From positions 1-8,442 of the forward strand of contig JAEWRC010000198.1 in assembly GCA_023460175.1 (NCBI GenBank): a DNA stretch of 8,442 nucleotides, read 5' to 3'. The DNA comes from Actinomycetes bacterium (GTDB taxonomy: Bacteria > Actinomycetota > Actinomycetes > Mycobacteriales > Mycobacteriaceae). Both the position numbers and the translations under genes were made by a program. The notes beneath the pieces were generated by a model. The model had not been told where the DNA came from. It worked only from the letters and a program-made list of their open reading frames with translations, and did not search any database. Shown one piece after another: positions 6,898 through 8,442 of the stretch. Position 1 is the stretch's first letter. Each line of letters begins with the position of its first letter.

Positions 6898-8235
6898 ATG
6901 GGTCGCCTGTTCGGCACCGACGGCGTTCGCGGCTTGGCCAACCGTGAGCTGACTCCGGAACTGGCCCTCGCGCTCGGGTCGGCCGCCGCTCGCCACCTTG
7001 CGCGCAGTGGCCCGGCGCGTCGCCGGGTCGCGGTGGTCGGGCGCGACCCCCGCGCCAGCGGCGAAATGCTCGAGGCCGCGGTCGTGGCCGGACTGACCAG
7101 CGAAGGTGTCGACGCCCTTCGGGTCGGTGTGTTGCCCACCCCGGCGATTGCCTATCTGGCCGGCGCCTACGACGCCGACTTCGGCGTGATGATCTCCGCC
7201 TCGCACAATCCCATGCCGGACAACGGCATCAAGATCTTCGGCCCCGGCGGCCACAAACTCGACGACGCCACCGAGGACCGCATCGCCGAACTCGTCGCCG
7301 CGGGCCCCGGCGAGCGCCCGGTGGGTGCCGACATCGGCCGCGTGGTCCCCGCCGAGGACGCCCTGGAGCGCTACCTGCGCCACGTCGGCAAGGCCGCCAC
7401 CACCCGCCTCGACGGCCTGACCGTCGTGGTCGACTGCGCGCACGGCGCCGCCTTCGAGGCCGCCCCGCAGGCCTACCGGGCCGCCGGCGCCACTGTGGTG
7501 GCCATCAACGCCGAGCCCGACGGGCTCAACATCAACGACAACTGTGGCTCCACCCACCTCGAGGAGGTCAGGTCCGCGGTGCTCGCGCACGGCGCCGACC
7601 TGGGCTTGGCGCACGACGGCGACGCCGACCGCTGCCTGGCTGTCGACGCGACCGGCGCGGTCATCGACGGCGACGCCATCATGGTGATCATGGCCCTGGC
7701 GATGCGGGAGGCCGACGAGCTGGCCTCCAACACGCTGGTGGCCACGGTGATGAGCAACCTCGGGCTGCACCTGGCCATGCGCGAAGCGGGAATCACGGTG
7801 CGCACCACCGCCGTTGGGGACCGTTACGTGCTCGAGGAGTTGCGCGCCGGTGAGTTCACCCTCGGTGGCGAACAGTCCGGACACATCGTCCTGCCGGCCT
7901 TCGGCACCACCGGCGACGGCGTGGTCACGGGCCTGCGGCTGATGTCGCGGATGGCCCAGACCGGGTCGACCCTGGCCGAACTCGCGGCCGGCATGCGGTC
8001 GTTGCCGCAGGTGCTGATCAACGTCGCGGTCGCCGACAAGACCACCGCGGTGCAGTCCCCGGCTGTGCAGACGGCGGTGCTCGAGGCTGAGGCCGAGCTG
8101 GGGGATACCGGCCGAATCCTGCTGCGGCCCTCCGGAACCGAACAATTGGTGCGGGTCATGGTGGAGGCCGCCGACGAGGACACCGCGCGCCTGGTGGCCG
8201 GCCGGGTCGCCGAATCCGTCAGCCGACAGCAGTAG
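6898..8235 (+). CDS. glmM: Phosphoglucosamine mutase
   Basis: A 445-residue cytoplasmic enzyme of the alpha-D-phosphohexomutase family that converts glucosamine-6-phosphate to glucosamine-1-phosphate, feeding UDP-N-acetylglucosamine for peptidoglycan and arabinogalactan linkage. The four family landmarks are in order: RLFGTDGVRG at 3-12, the phosphoserine loop ISASHNP at 99-105 with Ser102, the Mg-binding DGDADR at 240-245, the sugar-binding loop GGEQSGH at 323-329, and the phosphate-binding RPSGTE at 410-415. The residue after that loop is Gln416 where most family members have Pro, a mild variation. The ATG has GGGAGG at 6883-6888, and the frame upstream of it is not coding. Length matches M. 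tuberculosis GlmM (also called MrsA, about 448 residues). It lies 130 bp after rpsI and no separate promoter is obvious, so it may depend on read-through past the long hairpin. Confidence 0.98.
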   Translation: MGRLFGTDGVRGLANRELTPELALALGSAAARHLARSGPARRRVAVVGRDPRASGEMLEAAVVAGLTSEGVDALRVGVLPTPAIAYLAGAYDADFGVMISASHNPMPDNGIKIFGPGGHKLDDATEDRIAELVAAGPGERPVGADIGRVVPAEDALERYLRHVGKAATTRLDGLTVVVDCAHGAAFEAAPQAYRAAGATVVAINAEPDGLNINDNCGSTHLEEVRSAVLAHGADLGLAHDGDADRCLAVDATGAVIDGDAIMVIMALAMREADELASNTLVATVMSNLGLHLAMREAGITVRTTAVGDRYVLEELRAGEFTLGGEQSGHIVLPAFGTTGDGVVTGLRLMSRMAQTGSTLAELAAGMRSLPQVLINVAVADKTTAVQSPAVQTAVLEAEAELGDTGRILLRPSGTEQLVRVMVEAADEDTARLVAGRVAESVSRQQ

Positions 8236-8285
8236 TTTTTTCTTCTCCACGGAACCGATGCCGTCCCGGCACCGTCTGAGTAGGC
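8236..8285 (+). other. glmM downstream spacer with a T-run and a small hairpin
   Basis: Directly after the glmM stop comes TTTTTTCTT (8236-8244), rare in such GC-rich DNA. No strong hairpin immediately precedes it inside the glmM tail, so it is at best a weak terminator. TGCCG-TCC-CGGCA at 8259-8271 is a 5-bp hairpin a little before the next start. No clear promoter pair was found. Confidence 0.35.
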
Positions 8286-8442
8286 ATGGGACGAATTGGG
8301 GTGCGAGTCGATGCCGCCGAATTGCGGGCGGTGGCCGGGAACTTCGAGCGGATCGCCGAGACCGTGGCGCGCGCCGCCCGGGTACCGCTGAGTTTCGGGG
8401 CGGCGGTCGCCGGCCGCGACCACGGCGGCGACGGGGACGCGG
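8286..8442 (+). CDS. Hypothetical small protein, 5' part only (cut by window end)
   Basis: An open frame begins at ATG 8286 and runs 52 codons to the window end without a stop. The residues begin MGRIGVRVDAAELRAVAGNF and form an amphipathic, Ala/Arg-rich helix, then turn Gly/Asp-rich near the edge. A VRVDxxxLR start followed by a helix resembles small mycobacterial proteins of the WXG100/EspC-like (type VII secretion target) kind, but the match is only in style. In M. tuberculosis the gene after glmM (Rv3440c) is also a small hypothetical protein, so this may be its counterpart. A GTG at 8301 in the same frame is an alternative start; the Shine-Dalgarno before 8286 (GAGTAGG at 8278-8284) is poorly spaced. 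Function unknown. Confidence 0.55.
   Translation, partial: MGRIGVRVDAAELRAVAGNFERIAETVARAARVPLSFGAAVAGRDHGGDGDA

Noticed and set aside
6781..8250. A 489-codon minus-strand frame opposite glmM
   Set aside because: It is the antisense shadow of GlmM; the residues are repetitive Gly/His/Val/Gln-rich and match no family.

Overview
The window is high-GC DNA that reads as a mycobacterial chromosome, most likely a fast-growing Mycolicibacterium-type species. The evidence is the 147-residue L13, the S9 ending KKARKAPQYSKR and the GlmM beginning MGRLFGTDGVRG, all of which match the mycobacterial forms from memory, together with the order rplM-rpsI-glmM. No database search was possible, so the species is not claimed.

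Left part (1-1756): an alpha/beta-hydrolase gene on the plus strand, probably leaderless, meets a TetR-family repressor gene on the minus strand. Their 3' ends overlap by 35 bp. The repressor is divergent from the next gene, with only about 35 bp between the assigned starts, so it is the natural candidate regulator of the operon to its right. Its own start codon is doubtful.

Middle part (1757-5511): an apparent three-gene operon for ethanolamine breakdown. A 507-residue NAD-dependent aldehyde dehydrogenase is followed by eutB and eutC, the large and small subunits of adenosylcobalamin-dependent ethanolamine ammonia-lyase. eutB and eutC overlap by ATGA. The lyase releases ammonia and acetaldehyde, and the dehydrogenase would oxidise the acetaldehyde to acetate. 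No microcompartment shell, reactivase (EutA), permease or cobalamin riboswitch is visible in the window.

Right part (5512-8442): housekeeping genes. A good sigma-A-type promoter (TTGACC, 18 nt, TAAGCT) is followed by a leader of about 144 nt with several inverted repeats, some mutually exclusive. Then come rplM and rpsI with a GTGA overlap, a roughly 83-nt imperfect palindrome, glmM (phosphoglucosamine mutase, cell-wall precursor supply), and the first 52 codons of an unrecognised small gene cut off by the window end.

All the well-supported genes belong to known families. The parts that deserve a second look are non-coding: the rplM leader with competing helices and a possible short upstream ORF, the long hairpin between rpsI and glmM, the hairpins that enclose the ribosome-binding sites of eutB and glmM, and the position of an ethanolamine operon directly upstream of rplM, where M. 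tuberculosis carries ESX-4 genes. I do not see evidence of a wholly new system.
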